64,000 nt of DNA, taken from assembly GCA_018806985.1 (NCBI GenBank), contig JADANN010000033.1:124001-188000 (forward strand), given 5' to 3'. Below are positions 1 through 10,541 of this stretch, piece after piece. The position numbers were made by a program, and so were the translations under genes. This stretch comes from Angiostrongylus vasorum (Eukaryota > Nematoda > Chromadorea > Rhabditida > Metastrongylidae). The notes below the pieces were generated by a model. The model did not search any database and had not been told where the DNA came from. It was given only the letters and a program-made list of their open reading frames with translations. Position 1 is the first letter of the stretch. Every line of letters begins with the position of its first letter.

Positions 1-1020
1 CAGCGCCGGAGTGGTTGGAATACAAATGACTTGTTGAGAGCGTCGTTCCAGCCAGAGATAGTTCACTCGCCGTTCATTCTACCACTCTTCATACCACCCT
101 CTAACTTCGAAAAGGGAAAACTAATAGCCGGTTTTTACCGGTGTCTAATAGTATGTCTATCAATAGGATAGAGAAGAATGGAACAACGATTAACAACAAT
201 TGAATCAACGATCATTTGCGCATGAATTATTGCAACGCTCCTTCTTTGGCTAATCTATGAAGCAGAAAAAAAATCATCCCACCTTGATCAATCTCTTGTG
301 AAGATGTCTTGCATTCGATTCCATTCATAATATTGCCAATGTGTTTAAATACCTATTTGACCTAGTCTGTGACTTTCCACAGCCGCCTTAGATACCATGT
401 CAGTGTCTTTAATCCTCCTAGAGGAGTGTGGTGAATTTGACGATCTTAAAACGATGAAGGATTGATCAGCTCGTACTGTGGTATTAAACACCTCGAACCA
501 CTGCGCTACAACAGCACTGTATATAAATAAACACGGAATGAAGAAGAAAGTTGTTCATTCGTTCAATGAACTTTATGCTATGAAACTGAGCAGTAGAGTG
601 TCATGACACTTCACTTTACCGCAAATTTCTTGACCTTGTCACTCGGAACGACTACGCGTGCATGCTAATGAGTGGTCGGCTCTAATCGCCACCGTTCGCT
701 TCTCTCTGTCAACACCACGACCCAACCGACCAGACCGATGAACGACGACAAACGCTCGTTCCGTTTTAATAATCGGCTCTACAAAATGGATAATATGCTC
801 ACCGCATTCGCCCAGTCCATTCCAAGCATCTTTAGACCACCCTAGCTGCTGTCGCAGGACCATATCACTCTTCTTATGATCGGCTTTCATTCATATCTAT
901 TTGCAATAATATTCTCCATATTCATATAGATATAAGCAATGGTGATAAGCAATGATGGCTGGGATTTTGCCCACATAGATTAGCTAAACTAAGCTAAAAC
1001 AATGCACCATTTTCTTGTAG
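1..1020. other. No recognisable gene
   Basis: AT-rich sequence without an open frame that resembles a known family, without exon-like acceptor/donor pairs and without a clear copy of the window's repeat families. The 83-codon minus-strand frame at 639-890 has no supporting motif. Confidence 0.5.
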
Positions 1021-1180
1021 AAACGCACACGAGGTTGCTACTACCTACTACACAGTATTTATTCACCATAACTGACATTTCGGTGGATTTCGCATTCCTC
1101 TAAGCCTGGCAAGGTCAAGTTAACCGCTATCTTGTAAGTCATATACTTCCATAACCTCAGCGGAAAAACCCCGACACCTA
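1015..1180 (-). mobile_element. Solo PLE terminal-repeat-like unit
   Basis: Read on the minus strand this matches the segment around the hammerhead motif downstream of the GIY-YIG frame at 22.6 kb: a shared upstream stretch resembling TTATGGAGGTG..TTGACCTTNCCAGG, the ribozyme-like core, then an AT-rich part and a TCAAGAA-like end. No coding sequence is attached. It is best read as a solo terminal repeat of a Penelope-like element. Confidence 0.5.
1069..1109 (-). ncRNA. Hammerhead-like motif, copy 1 (degenerate)
   Basis: On the minus strand the core reads UAGAGGA (for CUGANGA), a stem II hairpin with a GCGAAAUCC-like part, GAAAU and GUCAGU. The first core base is changed, so this is probably a decayed copy. 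Confidence 0.4.
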
Positions 1181-2310
1181 AATCTCAATGCCATTTAAAT
1201 ATACAACGGCTTCTGCACACACCCATCGCTCTCTGTGGGGGCACATTGCTTTTCCTAAGTGTTCATAGCACTAAACAACACTCCTTTAGGATCGGCCATG
1301 TATTTGCCTCTATTCGTAACACAGTTGGTGTAACTAAATGTTTTTTTTCCTGGACGGTGAATTTGGAGGTTTAGCGATGTAATAAGCCGCTGTGTTTTTA
1401 ATCTTTCCAAACAAGTCGGTGTCAATCGCCCACGCCGGAGATATAAGGGTTTGCTAGCCAACAGCGCTCGATTGAACTAAGGTCGGGGTTTGAATTACTA
1501 GGCACGTCCAACTAGTGCGCTAGGCACACCTCAGTCTCTAATTATTGGCATTAAGATACGTGACAATCTTGGAAATGGGACACGAGGTCACGAAATGCCG
1601 AATGAGTGGCGGTTTTGTTATTATCGGATTTGAGATGGGGGCCTGACAAAAAACATTCTCAGGGAGCTTCGCAGCTGGTCGCGTCTATCCTTGAGTGTTC
1701 GTAAACGGGCTAATCACAATGTCCTCGAGCTGTCATCGTAACTGGTCACCGCCTTTGTGAATCAGGAGTTGTATCTGTTCCCTATGATGTGCTTGAGGCT
1801 TGCCAAATAGAAAACAAAAACTGAACTATCTCTTTGATTCTACCACAATTTATATCAACCTCTCGTCTTTTTCTCATCTCGTATTTTTATAAAGCCTATT
1901 GTGAATCCTCCTTTTGCTTTAAATTTAAGGGTTTTTTGGAGATTGTTACGGTATCAGTGATATCGTTACGTCAGCTGGGAAAACTAAATGATACTGATAA
2001 TGCGATCCACTGAAGAAGTCTAGTAGTTTTGTGTTGTGTTGTTAAATTAACAGATGTAAACTTCTTAAAGTTCTGTCTTTAACTCTCACACTATTTCATC
2101 TAGAAGTCTCATTTCTGGTACTTTTCGAAATCATGGGAGCGACTCGATGAAATATCCGTTTGGACGTCATCTTTTTAAGTTGTGATGTAATTTTTATTAT
2201 TACGCCAAGTTGTTCTTCTATAGCCCATTATGTCGAAATTAGTTCTTGTTGCTATTTTTCACTTTTCTTGATGTGATATTTATGTTACAGAGTGACTTTA
2301 ACAAGTGTTA

Positions 2311-2603
2311 GGGTGCGTGTAGAGCAGTGGTTAGAAGTGTTCTCCATTGTAAACGTGGTCTTTGGTTCGAACCCGCTTCTGGGTTATTCCATCCTAACTC
2401 TTCACTCCTTTCGTTTTTGAGTAAAATTGATTCCATATTTGTCCAGTAGTGTAGAAACACTCACTTACTCATTACTAAGGACACGTTAGTTATATGAACC
2501 AAGTAGGCATCCAGTCACGCTCCTATGATGCTACGATCGGAGCTGAATGCATTGCACATCCTTGGGAAATTAGTCAGCACCGAATCCTTTATCCCTTTAT
2601 TGT
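2311..2603 (+). mobile_element. SINE family A copy, diverged
   Basis: It starts with a tRNA-like head (A box TAGAGCAGTGGTTAG, B box GGTTCGAACCC) and ends with the family A tail (GATGCTACGA, GAATGCATTGCACATCC, then CCTTTATCCCTTTA). The middle is diverged or partly deleted. Confidence 0.6.
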
Positions 2604-3029
2604 TTGTTATTTCGTGAAATTAATGTTGTAATAGCTCTTGTTTTATCAGCGGACCAAATGAATACTGTATACCTGAAAATTTTACTGGACAAGTAGTTCT
2701 TTTCTACCGTATTATAGATGGCGCGCACAAATGCTCGACTTCAAATAAAACGGAAAGATTGGTGGCGATCGATCGGTTCGAGTTCGAATGTTCGAATTCG
2801 ATCGTTGATTCAGTCGATGTAGTCCTGAGTAGTAGTAATATAGCTGGAACACATGAAAATAGTAGTATATTTGCGTATCTTGCCAAACAGCAGAAATTCG
2901 ACGCCGATCTCGGTTAAAGGATACTTCAAATGAAATGGAAAGGATCTTCCTTTCATTAGCTCAAAACGACAAAAAGGCTTTCACACAGGAGAACATAAGA
3001 TCATCAAGCGGCATATCTGTATATATACA

Positions 3030-3400
3030 TACATAAACATATATATATAGATTGTATGTATATATGCGTGTGCGTGTGTACGTTCAGTTGGAAGGTCCAT
3101 CCATCCTTTCTCGCTCTTTCTAGCTCTTTCCCTTTCGCTTTACTTTTTCTCTTTGTCTTTCCCTTCTCTCCCGCGTTCTTTCCGACTCTTTCCCTTCTCT
3201 TTGATTTTTTTAAAACCCCCTTTTAGCCTTTTTCCTTCCTTCTCTTTCTCTCTCGCCATCTTTACTTCGTTATCTATCGATTGTCTGCCTTGTCCGTTTG
3301 TTCATCTCTGTCTGTCTCTCTGTCCGTCTGTCTATAGCTTTATCCACCTTTTAGTTAATTATAACATTAATCTATATCTAGTTTTGTTGAAATCTTTATT
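3030..3400. repeat. TA/GT microsatellite and pyrimidine-rich tract
   Basis: A TATA/GTGT stretch at about 3036-3082 is followed by some 230 bases very rich in C and T (TCTTTC, CTGTCTGTCT units). The 86-codon plus-strand frame across it (3153-3413) is Ser/Phe/Leu-rich and follows from this composition, so no gene is called. Confidence 0.7.
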
Positions 3401-4194
3401 GATTGGCAAGTAACCTTTTAGCCAATTTCTTGATGTATTCGTTGAGTGATTGACATTCCGAGTAAATCTCTCTTCGTCCTTGGAGTTTGACGAAGAGTCC
3501 AACTGAAATCTGACTAAGCTGATCAAATCTCACTTCAATCGTACGGAGCCGTAAGTGGTCCGTCTAAAGCTTATTATTTTGTGCGAAGTACACGACGGCC
3601 TAGATCGATTGTACCAAGTTTGTATTACTTCGTAGACATAGTTTATTTTACTGATCATTTAAAGCAGAAAAAAAGGAATAAAAACACCGTATTACTACTT
3701 TTTATGGGTTGGAGGTTACTGTAGTTTATCAATTAGGACGTCAGATGTGAAGTCGACGTCTATATGGAGGACTTAAGAAGTTCAATGGATCGATAAAAAA
3801 TATTCTTTACTCGTTATTGATGACAAACTTTCCTGCCTATATTGACTCACTGTGGAAAAATGGAGGATTTCGGTGTACGTAGGAGGTGTCAAACAGGAAT
3901 CTTTGAGAATTCGTGGACTCCGCCCGACTGTTCAGTTGCACTTACTGTGCTACAATTCATAAAACCTGTTTCAAATATGACATGCGATACACTTTCCCAA
4001 GCAATCATAAGCAGTTACCAGTTAGTCTTTGGATTTTTTGGGATTACATTTGAAACAGTAGCAGCGATTGTCGTTTACGAAGGCGCCATGCATCTCACTC
4101 CATTCGTATCGTCGCAGACATCAGTGGATGCATGTATGGCCTATACATAGGACATTTATTTAAATAGCAATGTTGATTTCACACGGATGCATTC

Positions 4195-4390
4195 CTACTC
4201 AAATAGTAAAACTTGCGAGGAGCGTGCCAGTGCATCTGGTCTGTGTTTTTATCCACTCAAAGAAGTCTGGTACCAATTTGCCAACGGCAGAGGGATGGAA
4301 GGCGTGGTAAGCGCGAATGGCGGGATAGAACCAATGATTACATGTGAATCGCAAGACACCTCTCACCACTGTTCTGCACGTCTAGTATAG
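4195..4390 (-). mobile_element. SINE family A fragment, minus orientation
   Basis: It carries the family A signature GTCTGGTACCAATTTGCC..GGAGGGATGGAAGGC and ends at higher coordinates in a decayed reverse tRNA head (ACCTCTCACCACTG). The tail half is missing. Confidence 0.5.
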
Positions 4391-5024
4391 TATAGAGTAT
4401 ACAGTTTGTTCTTACCGTTTCAGACGCCAGCGTTTGACTTTTACGCGTATTGGGATTTCTGTCTATATGTCAAGTTCATATCCATCCTTTTACTTCCAGC
4501 TGGAGTCTGAAGGATTGCAACAGAACAGGCTGATTTACGTGATCTTTTGTTTAGTTCTACTTTCCTCTTCGCAAGGAACATTTCTGATTCATTGTATCGC
4601 CCTGAGCAGCCATAGAATATTTATTTAAGTTGCAATGTTGATTTCACGCCGATACATCTTTGTTCAGATATTAGTGCCACATGTTTCACAGCTGATATCT
4701 TAAAACTAGGTGGTTCGCTTTTTATTTAACCGTTTATTGACCTCACTCAACAGTTTCAAAAGAGCTATGTAGTGGAAGAGGAAGGGGAGCAGGAAGCGTA
4801 GGGGTGGCGGAGGTGCCGTTCAATAACCTTGCTTTAGTATTACTTAACTCATATTGTAAGTGGTTTATCCCAATTATCATAAAATGCTGGTTCAATCTCC
4901 TATTGGATGAAACGAGCTTTCCTTCAGTGAATCCTTTCAAAAATCTGAAAATTGATATAAAACTTAACTGGGAAGATAAAACCGCTGACTTGACACATTG
5001 TAGGCCACCCTAGTTAATGTAATG

Positions 5025-5135
5025 GTCAGATCTGCATTATACAGATGTCACTAGCATAACGCTACGAATGGAATCGAATGTGTGGTGCATCCTTTAAATA
5101 ATGATCAATGCCGAAAGCTTTATCACTTGTTTTCC
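5025..5135 (+). mobile_element. SINE family A 3' fragment
   Basis: Only the family A tail remains: GGTCAGATCTGCATT, GCTACGAATGGAATCGAATG, GTGCATCC and ATCAATGCCGAAAGCTTTATC. The tRNA head is absent. Confidence 0.5.
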
Positions 5136-5159
5136 TCGTTGAAATGATGAGCAATAATG

Positions 5160-5390
5160 TGTGTAGAAAATCCCAGGACCGATTTTCTTTAACCTCGGCC
5201 CTGATCAATATTTCGCTGTTTTCATCATGAGCAGACATGAGGTTGTTAGCAAAATTTATTCAGTACAATACTGGCTGACGTTCCGGCAGTTTCGTCTGCT
5301 TCAGAGCTTGGAATAGTCAAGTCGACGCGCAATCCACTTAGTCAAACACTGTCATAACCTCAGCAGAGAAAACCTAATACATATATGTTT
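5160..5390 (-). mobile_element. Solo PLE terminal-repeat-like unit
   Basis: Minus-strand unit bounded by CCAGGACCGATTTTCTTTAA on the low-coordinate side, with the ATGAGGTTG segment, the hammerhead-like core, and the CTTGACTATTCCAAG / TTATGACAGTG region shared with the unit at 22.9-23.2 kb. No reading frame is attached. Confidence 0.5.
5273..5311 (-). ncRNA. Hammerhead-like motif, copy 2
   Basis: On the minus strand: CAAGCU, CUGAAGC (last core base changed from A), a stem II hairpin, GGAAC, GUC, AGCC. Stem I GCU/AGC can pair. Two core deviations make cleavage activity doubtful. Confidence 0.45.
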
Positions 5391-5454
5391 ACTTTGAATG
5401 GTGAACAGCTTATTTTAAACAAAACCGTCTTGTTCTTTGTACGTCTTTCAGTTA

Positions 5455-5615
5455 TTTCCTAGGGGACCAGCAGCACACATTCGTGTCAGTTTGACCATTC
5501 CAGGCTCAGAAGAAGCCGAAACGTCGGTTGTTGCGAATATATAAACCCTGTAATGGCAACTTCGTGTTTGCTCATCAAGAAAATGGTGAATAACGTGTGT
5601 GATGTTTAGCACAAC
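5455..5615 (+). mobile_element. PLE terminal-repeat-like unit, plus orientation
   Basis: It has the TTTGACCATTCCAGG segment, a shortened hammerhead-like core, then GTGTTTGCTCATCAAG, all shared with the 23.1-kb unit. It sits about 70 bp from the oppositely oriented unit at 5160-5390. Confidence 0.45.
5500..5530 (+). ncRNA. Hammerhead-like motif, copy 3 (stem II deleted)
   Basis: CAGGCUCAGAAGAAGCC runs directly into GAAAC GUC GGUUG. The stem II hairpin seen in other copies is missing, so this is a relic. Confidence 0.4.
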
Positions 5616-5655
5616 TTTATTTGGTAGTCAGATAGTATTTTCTTGTTTTATTCAG

Positions 5656-5840
5656 ATTGTCCGTTCTTCTTTCTTTTTTTCAACATAGTATCGAATACTG
5701 GGCGGCAAATAATTGTTAGGATGGACAGTCGTGATCGGCATCACCCCTATGACGACGGTGAGCTGAAGATGACGCTGGAGACATCGGACGACGACGATGA
5801 ACACGGCTATCACACACCGAAAAACATCTTTCAACGCTGA
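5656..5840 (+). CDS. Candidate exon, acidic peptide, unknown protein
   Basis: A classical acceptor (TTTTATTCAG, ending 5655) precedes a plus-strand frame with an ATG at 5721. It codes for a hydrophilic acidic peptide (MDSRDRHHPYDDGELK.., with a DDDDE stretch) that ends in TGA at 5838-5840. A GGTGAG at about 5757 could act as a donor, so the exon may stop inside DDG instead. Composition looks protein-like, but no family is recognised. It may belong with the exon at 8654-8849, but no phase-consistent link was found. Confidence 0.3.
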
Positions 5841-6162
5841 AATGTCGAGGTGATTAAGAATATATGAGAATATGGAACATAAATGGTTGTTATTCATGAG
5901 ATAGTTCAAGTTATTCCGGTTAAAACAAAAAATACTTTTGTCTAAGAAACTGGCAAAGGTGTGTTACGCGCAGATCAGATTCAATGCATATGCACTAGTT
6001 GTGTACTGGTGTTCCTTCAGAATTCTGACGAAAGATATCGTCTTAAAAACCTTACGATTCACCATAATTTTTTAATTTAGTTGTTTATTGCCTTCTCATA
6101 CTTCTGCTATTTGAATACTACTTATTTGCCGTACCTGTTTATTATTTATCACTTGTTTCATA

Positions 6163-6450
6163 GGCTCATGTAGCGCAGGGCTGGAAGGCGCCCTACAATA
6201 CACATAGGATTAATCCCCGCGCCACAGCCCCATCAAGCCCTCCATCCTTCCAGGGTTGGCAGATTGGTACCAGTTTGTCTGAGAGAATAGCATTACTGGC
6301 TCGATACTTCGGTGGGCCACCGCGAGTCATTTTGAAAGCCAGATATGCATTCATTTATCTCTAACGATGCTACGAATTGAGTCGAATGCATGGTGCATCC
6401 ATCAGGGAGTAGATCAACGCCGAGAGCTTTCGCCCTTTTTATCCTTTATT
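6163..6450 (+). mobile_element. SINE family A copy
   Basis: Nearly full length: tRNA-like head (TGTAGCGCAGGGCTGG A box; a weak B box ATTAATCCCCGC), then the family body (GGCAGATTGGTACC, GATACTTCGGTGGGCCACCG, CCAGATATGCATTC) and tail (GAGTCGAATGCATGGTGCAT .. GAGAGCTTT .. TTTTTATCCTTTA). Confidence 0.75.
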
Positions 6451-6518
6451 CATACACTCGTCGCGAAGTGATAGTAATGTCGTTCAATATGCGCAAGGCT
6501 CTAATTCGACCCTACCTG

Positions 6519-6832
6519 TGGCCAACCAACTCCGCTATCTCTCCGGGTTCGGGAAATTGGTGCCAAACTTGTCTGGAGTCAGCTTATTGTCTACAGTCCA
6601 CGTGGGTACGCTCAAGTACGGCTATCTCAGGATTATAGGGAGAACAGACTCAACCAGCACTTAGCCACATTCATCAAAGAAAACCAAAGAGTCTTGTAGC
6701 AGCAGCCGAACCCACAAGAAAATCCGAAGACCTTTGTGGATGACGGGTACGAAGAAAACGAATTCAATGTGTGAAATGCTGGGATCTAGGCAATATTTGA
6801 CATCGGACCATATAAAATGGAACAATACCTGA
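6519..6832 (+). mobile_element. SINE family B copy, head truncated
   Basis: It matches the body and tail of the copy at 7916-8292: TTGGTGCCAAACTTGTCTGG, GGCTATCTCAGG, CAACCAGCAC.., GAAATGCTGGGATC and a terminal CATATAAAATGGAA. The tRNA-like head is missing. Confidence 0.65.
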
Positions 6833-6850
6833 AATTTTATGTCCTATGTG

Positions 6851-7090
6851 GGGCATGTATGGCGCAGTGGTCGGAGGCGCCCTGCAACACACGCGGCCCA
6901 CCAAGCTTTCCATCCCTCCGGGGTCGGCAAATTGGTACAGGATTTGTCTGGAAGGAGGTCATCACGAGTCATTGTAAAGGTCAGATATACATTCAATCAC
7001 CTCCCAACTATGTTTAATGAAGTCGAATGCATGGCGCATCACTCAGGGATTGATCAACGTCGAGAGCTTTATCCTTTTTATCTCCTATGT
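6851..7090 (+). mobile_element. SINE family A copy lacking the B box
   Basis: The head is clear (GTATGGCGCAGTGGTCGGAG), but about 25 bases that would contain the B box and the end of the tRNA part are deleted: CACACGCGG runs straight into CCCACCAAGC. Body and tail follow to TTTATCCTTTTTATC. Confidence 0.7.
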
Positions 7091-7149
7091 TTGATGTAGT
7101 CAGTCAACCTTTATGTTGCAGAAAATAATGTTTTACTAAGGAGAAAAAA

Positions 7150-7565
7150 TGGATAGAAGTAGCCGCAGTTTTGAATCCTTGAAACACCGACAGTCACACT
7201 GTGTTTTCAGCTACGGGACCCAAATTACAGACTGCTATAACAAAAACTGAAGACTAACTCACTAACAAATCATTCACAGTCGTTTAAGGGCGTTTTCACG
7301 ATAGGACCCTCCCTTGACTACATGACCTCTTCATAACCACAACCTGCTAACACTCACTTAATCCCGTTTTGCTGCAGGACCCACACTGCACATTATCATG
7401 ACTTTAATTCACTTCACACTGTTTTCGCTATGGGAATCAAGTTGTAAACTTTCACAACTGAAACTCACTAACAGCCATTTCACAGTGCTTTTGCCATAGT
7501 ACTTCCATTGCAGACTATCACAACTACAACTCACATGCACAACATTCCCGTCACCTCCGTTGCCT
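7150..7565. repeat. Degenerate tandem repeat, unit about 80-110 bp
   Basis: Phrases recur in order about four times: CACTGTTTTCGCTATGGG-like, (A)TTGCAGACT..-like, CACAACTA/GAAACTCAC-like and CATTTCACAGT-like. The copies are strongly diverged. No coding frame spans the array. Confidence 0.5.
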
Positions 7566-7593
7566 ATGGGAAAAAGTGGATCAAAACCTGATG

Positions 7594-7708
7594 ATGACGA
7601 GAATCCCTATTCCACGATAAAGAAATGCCCACAAAGATCGTCGATGATGAAAAATCTCGAGTCACTTATACAAATGAACGCCACAACGGTACAACAGAAG
7701 AAAAAGGT
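7594..7708 (+). CDS. Candidate internal exon, weak
   Basis: A plus-strand frame open from 7594 codes for a hydrophilic peptide (..DKEMPTKIVDDEKSRVTY..) and reaches a GT donor (AAAAAG/GTAGCA, exon end 7707-7708). A second frame is also open, starting near 7560 (PMGKSGSKPDDDENPYS..). Neither has a convincing pyrimidine-rich acceptor or a phase matching the exon at 8654. It is listed because it lies between two better candidates on the same strand. Confidence 0.2.
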
Positions 7709-7915
7709 AGCATTCACAGTTCACTCTATTCCTCATCGTTGCAAGTATTTACTTTGTTTTTATTGTTCTATCTTCCCTTTCACTCATTTCTCAGTCATTT
7801 TTTGGATCTTTATAACGAACAAATGTATTCTTATCTTCAATATTTTGTTTTTTCATTCGAAAAAGGACAAGTGTTTAGGTTTTCTTCTTTATTGTAGTTT
7901 ATAATCATTATAACG

Positions 7916-8292
7916 GGAGCGGATAGCACAGTGGTAGTGATGTCGGTCATCACAAACATGATGCTAGTTCGATTCCGCTCCGGACCAACCAAGCTTCTCA
8001 TCCCTCTGGGGTCAGAAAATTGGTACCGGACTTGTCTGGGAGAAAAATCTCTGTAATCCAGCTGGGAACGCTCTAGCCCGGCTATCTCAGGACTCCAGGG
8101 AAAATTGCTCGACCAGCATTCTACGACATTCAAGATGAAATGAAAATCCAGAAGCAGTAACTGAAACCACACGTAAACGATGGAAAATCCTCGTGGACAA
8201 AGGATGCGAGGAGGAGGAATCGAATGTGAGAATTGCTGGGATCCCGCACAGTAGACATGAAGACGGGTCATGTAAAATGAAATAATAAAGAT
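7916..8292 (+). mobile_element. SINE family B, reference copy with intact tRNA-like head
   Basis: The head (7916-7981) begins GGAGCGG and ends CCGCTCC, which pair 7 of 7 as an acceptor stem. It has an A box TAGCACAGTGGTAG and a B box AGTTCGATTCC, so it resembles an RNA polymerase III tRNA-type promoter. A roughly 300-bp body of unknown origin follows and ends GGTCATGTAAAATGAAATAA. Other copies lie at 6519, 10542, 22155, 45850 (plus) and 16930, 31870, 36160 (minus). Confidence 0.8.
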
Positions 8293-8653
8293 ATACTCAT
8301 TATTGACGGTACTCCGTGTCTTATAGATTTGAATGCATGAATGCACTATTATAAAAACATCTGTGCAATGGAAGTAAATGACATCTAAGAAAATCTAATG
8401 TTACGTCTCCTGAAAAATGTAAAGTTGTGAAAACAAACCTGATATAAACTTTGAATGCTAAGGGAGAAACCTAAGAAATGCAGCTTTTGCTTGTTGACTG
8501 CAGGTATGGTAATAGCTTATCTTTCCTCTTCCTTTCGATATTTGTCACAGATTTTCATGATAACTGCCAATACACCTATAATATGAGTTAAATACACTTC
8601 ATTAAGACGTACAATTGTAAATGAGTCAATATCACTTCATAGTTGCCATTCAG

Positions 8654-8849
8654 CCCGATGTTCTACCGTGAGCTGAGTATGGAGAATATGCTTCGTGAAT
8701 TGGAAGCCGTTCCATTTATGAAGAAGTTATCGCTGTTCGAACGCCTTTCGGACATCGACCACGTTGATATCGCACTCTGTATATCGTTCTTATTACTAGT
8801 CATTTTTGGTATTTTCGGATTCTATATAATCATTAATGAGTTTTCATAA
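8654..8849 (+). CDS. 3' exon of a small protein with C-terminal membrane anchor
   Basis: An acceptor (GCCATTCAG, ending 8653) precedes an open frame ending TAA at 8847-8849. The first base (8654) completes a codon split after two bases. The peptide has an amphipathic charged part (..FYRELSMENMLRELEAV..) and then a hydrophobic run of about 23 residues (IALCISFLLLVIFGIFGFYI) with only a few residues after it. That is the layout of a tail-anchored or single-pass protein. An AATAAA polyadenylation signal (8848-8853) overlaps the stop codon. The protein family is not recognised and upstream exons are uncertain. Confidence 0.5.
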
Positions 8850-8853
8850 TAAA
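8848..8853 (+). other. Poly(A) signal overlapping a stop codon
   Basis: AATAAA shares two bases with the TAA stop at 8847-8849 and supports this as the 3' end of a transcript. Confidence 0.5.
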
Positions 8854-9177
8854 TACAAATTGATCGCTCTGATAGACACGAAGCTGGTAGGTTCTCGCAA
8901 AGGAACAGACATTGTTTTTATTGAAAGTTAAAAGAAACGGAAAAAGTCCTTCTATGGATGCCAGCTTTGAAGTTATCACGAATTTCAACAACAGCTCATT
9001 TCGTAACAATACAACAGAAATGCGGTGATACTCCTACGGTCCATGGACGAGTTGTTCGCTAGTGCGCCACGAAGGCCCTTGCTCTGAGTTTCTCTCATCT
9101 ATTTCTCTATCTACCAGTGCCATCAGCAATCACACATCAACGGGATTGATCTGGGAGAGCCCCAAAAAAAAATGATA

Positions 9178-9345
9178 CTGCAAACTGGTACCAAACTTGT
9201 CTGGAAGGATAGAAACAGTGATATACCGGTAAGGTCCCATAAGTCATTGTGTAGGCCAAAAAATGCATCCAACCATCTCCGGAATGCTAAGAATGGATTT
9301 AGATACATAGCATATCCCTCTGGGATTTAGCAACGGCCCACCTTT
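9178..9345 (+). mobile_element. SINE family A fragment joined to a family C piece
   Basis: Body and tail of family A: CAAACTGGTACCAAACTTGTCTGG, a CGGTAAGGTCCC..AAGTCATTGT part, and CTCTGGGATTTAGCAACG. The tRNA head is replaced by a stretch matching family C (GTGCCATCAGCAATCAC .. GGGATTGATCTGGG, 9115-9157), so the copy looks chimeric. Confidence 0.55.
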
Positions 9346-9823
9346 TTCATGCTGTTTTTACTATGTATTCACTAAAAACCACCAAAAACGAGTTCATTAA
9401 GAAAACGACTGTTACGATTGGTCGACGAGTTGGCTAAAGGAACAATCAACTGATTCAGCTGTTTTCGTTATCGAACGAAACAATAATAGCACTGAACGAG
9501 ACACGAACACAACAACCTATACAGATCGAATAATCTATAAACTAATGAGAACATACGCAACATATCAGAACAAAACATGAATGGACGATAGTAAGTTAGA
9601 TATTAAGATAGTACTTAGTAGGACGGAAAAATCGAGACGGATCAATAGCCGTGCAGAATTACGGGTATAAACGCCAGAATACTGATATAAATCGATAAAA
9701 GTAGAACGTGATAGTTCTGGTATACACTGTTTGAAAGAAGACTTGATGGTAGAAAGGAAGAAGGAACAAAAGAAAACGAAATAGTCATTAACGACACATT
9801 TAAAGTCCTTAGTGTTTTCGTAG

Positions 9824-10010
9824 GGTTGCGGAAGATCAACTGATTGCGTCTACGGCATTTCCAAGTCACAGCTCACCAGCCACAGATACCGTTGGGACCA
9901 CTAGTGACTCTATTCAGAACGTGTTGTTGCCTAAGCATCTGCCAACTAGCACAAATGGTGAGCGCGCAACTACCACACCACAGCCTGCCCCGCCACTACA
10001 CTACGCTTAA
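9824..10010 (+). CDS. Terminal exon, Ser/Thr/Pro-rich C-terminus, unknown protein
   Basis: An acceptor (GTGTTTTCGTAG, ending 9823) is followed by a frame of 61 codons and a TAA stop at 10008-10010; the first base completes a split codon. The peptide (VAEDQLIASTAFPSHSS .. ATTTPQPAPPLHYA) is rich in Ser, Thr and Pro and reads like a disordered C-terminal tail. A GT donor inside (AATG/GTGAGC, 9957) gives an alternative end. No upstream exon could be assigned. It could belong to an unrecognised plus-strand gene downstream of the anchor-protein exon. No family is recognised. Confidence 0.4.
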
Positions 10011-10199
10011 TAGCTTCGAACAGTGCGTAGCATTACGTTAGGAGCCTTACAAAAGACAGCTGACAAAGCAAGGAAATTTCCTGGTTAAGTAATTTAGTGC
10101 ATGGATTTCAGAAAATCTCCGAATAATTGGTGGGCACTACAATGCTAAAAGCTAAAGACATCGAACACACTGAGATTAATATTATACTAAAGGTGATGA

Positions 10200-10443
10200 C
10201 TAAAACGAAACAATGACATAACACGATGAAGTACTAAGAGAAGAAGAAGTCCATCTAAGCTGAATCTCAACAAGAGAAACGTGTAGACGAGACAGAAAGA
10301 TTAGATAAAGAGTTGTACGGGTTTCATGGTGTTGTACGAGTTGTGATGAGTTAGTGTTTTGCCTCGTTTTCATCTTTTGACGTTGAACCATCGTCGACAG
10401 CGTTGTCCGCTTTTGGAAGAAGCGTCTCCATTTCTTTGCATCA
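10200..10443 (-). CDS. Possible last exon of the SLC22-like gene
   Basis: A TTTCAG acceptor on the minus strand (exon start 10443) would continue the frame left by the exon at 11076-11137 (two bases carried over). It gives a basic tail (ADAKKWRRFFQKRTT..) of 82 residues, counting the first codon split across the junction, to a stop at 10200. A second frame gives a shorter, more natural-looking tail but does not match the phase. The acceptor is good; the reading frame is not certain. A cytosolic C-terminal tail is usual for this transporter family. Confidence 0.3.
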
Positions 10444-10541
10444 CTGAAATTGTCGAATTTTCTACTAGGGAGGACCATTTAAACAGATTTAAGTAGTCGT
10501 TAAGAAAAGTGAAATTTTCTTAAAGGTCCCCTAAAACAGTA

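Noticed and set aside
2320..2395. Possible functional tRNA gene
   Set aside because: A and B boxes belong to the head of a SINE A copy; the acceptor stem does not pair and the SINE tail follows. The same holds for all tRNA-like heads in the window.
7837..8346. 169-codon minus-strand frame
   Set aside because: Antisense of a SINE B copy; no coding signal, and the SINE explains the sequence.
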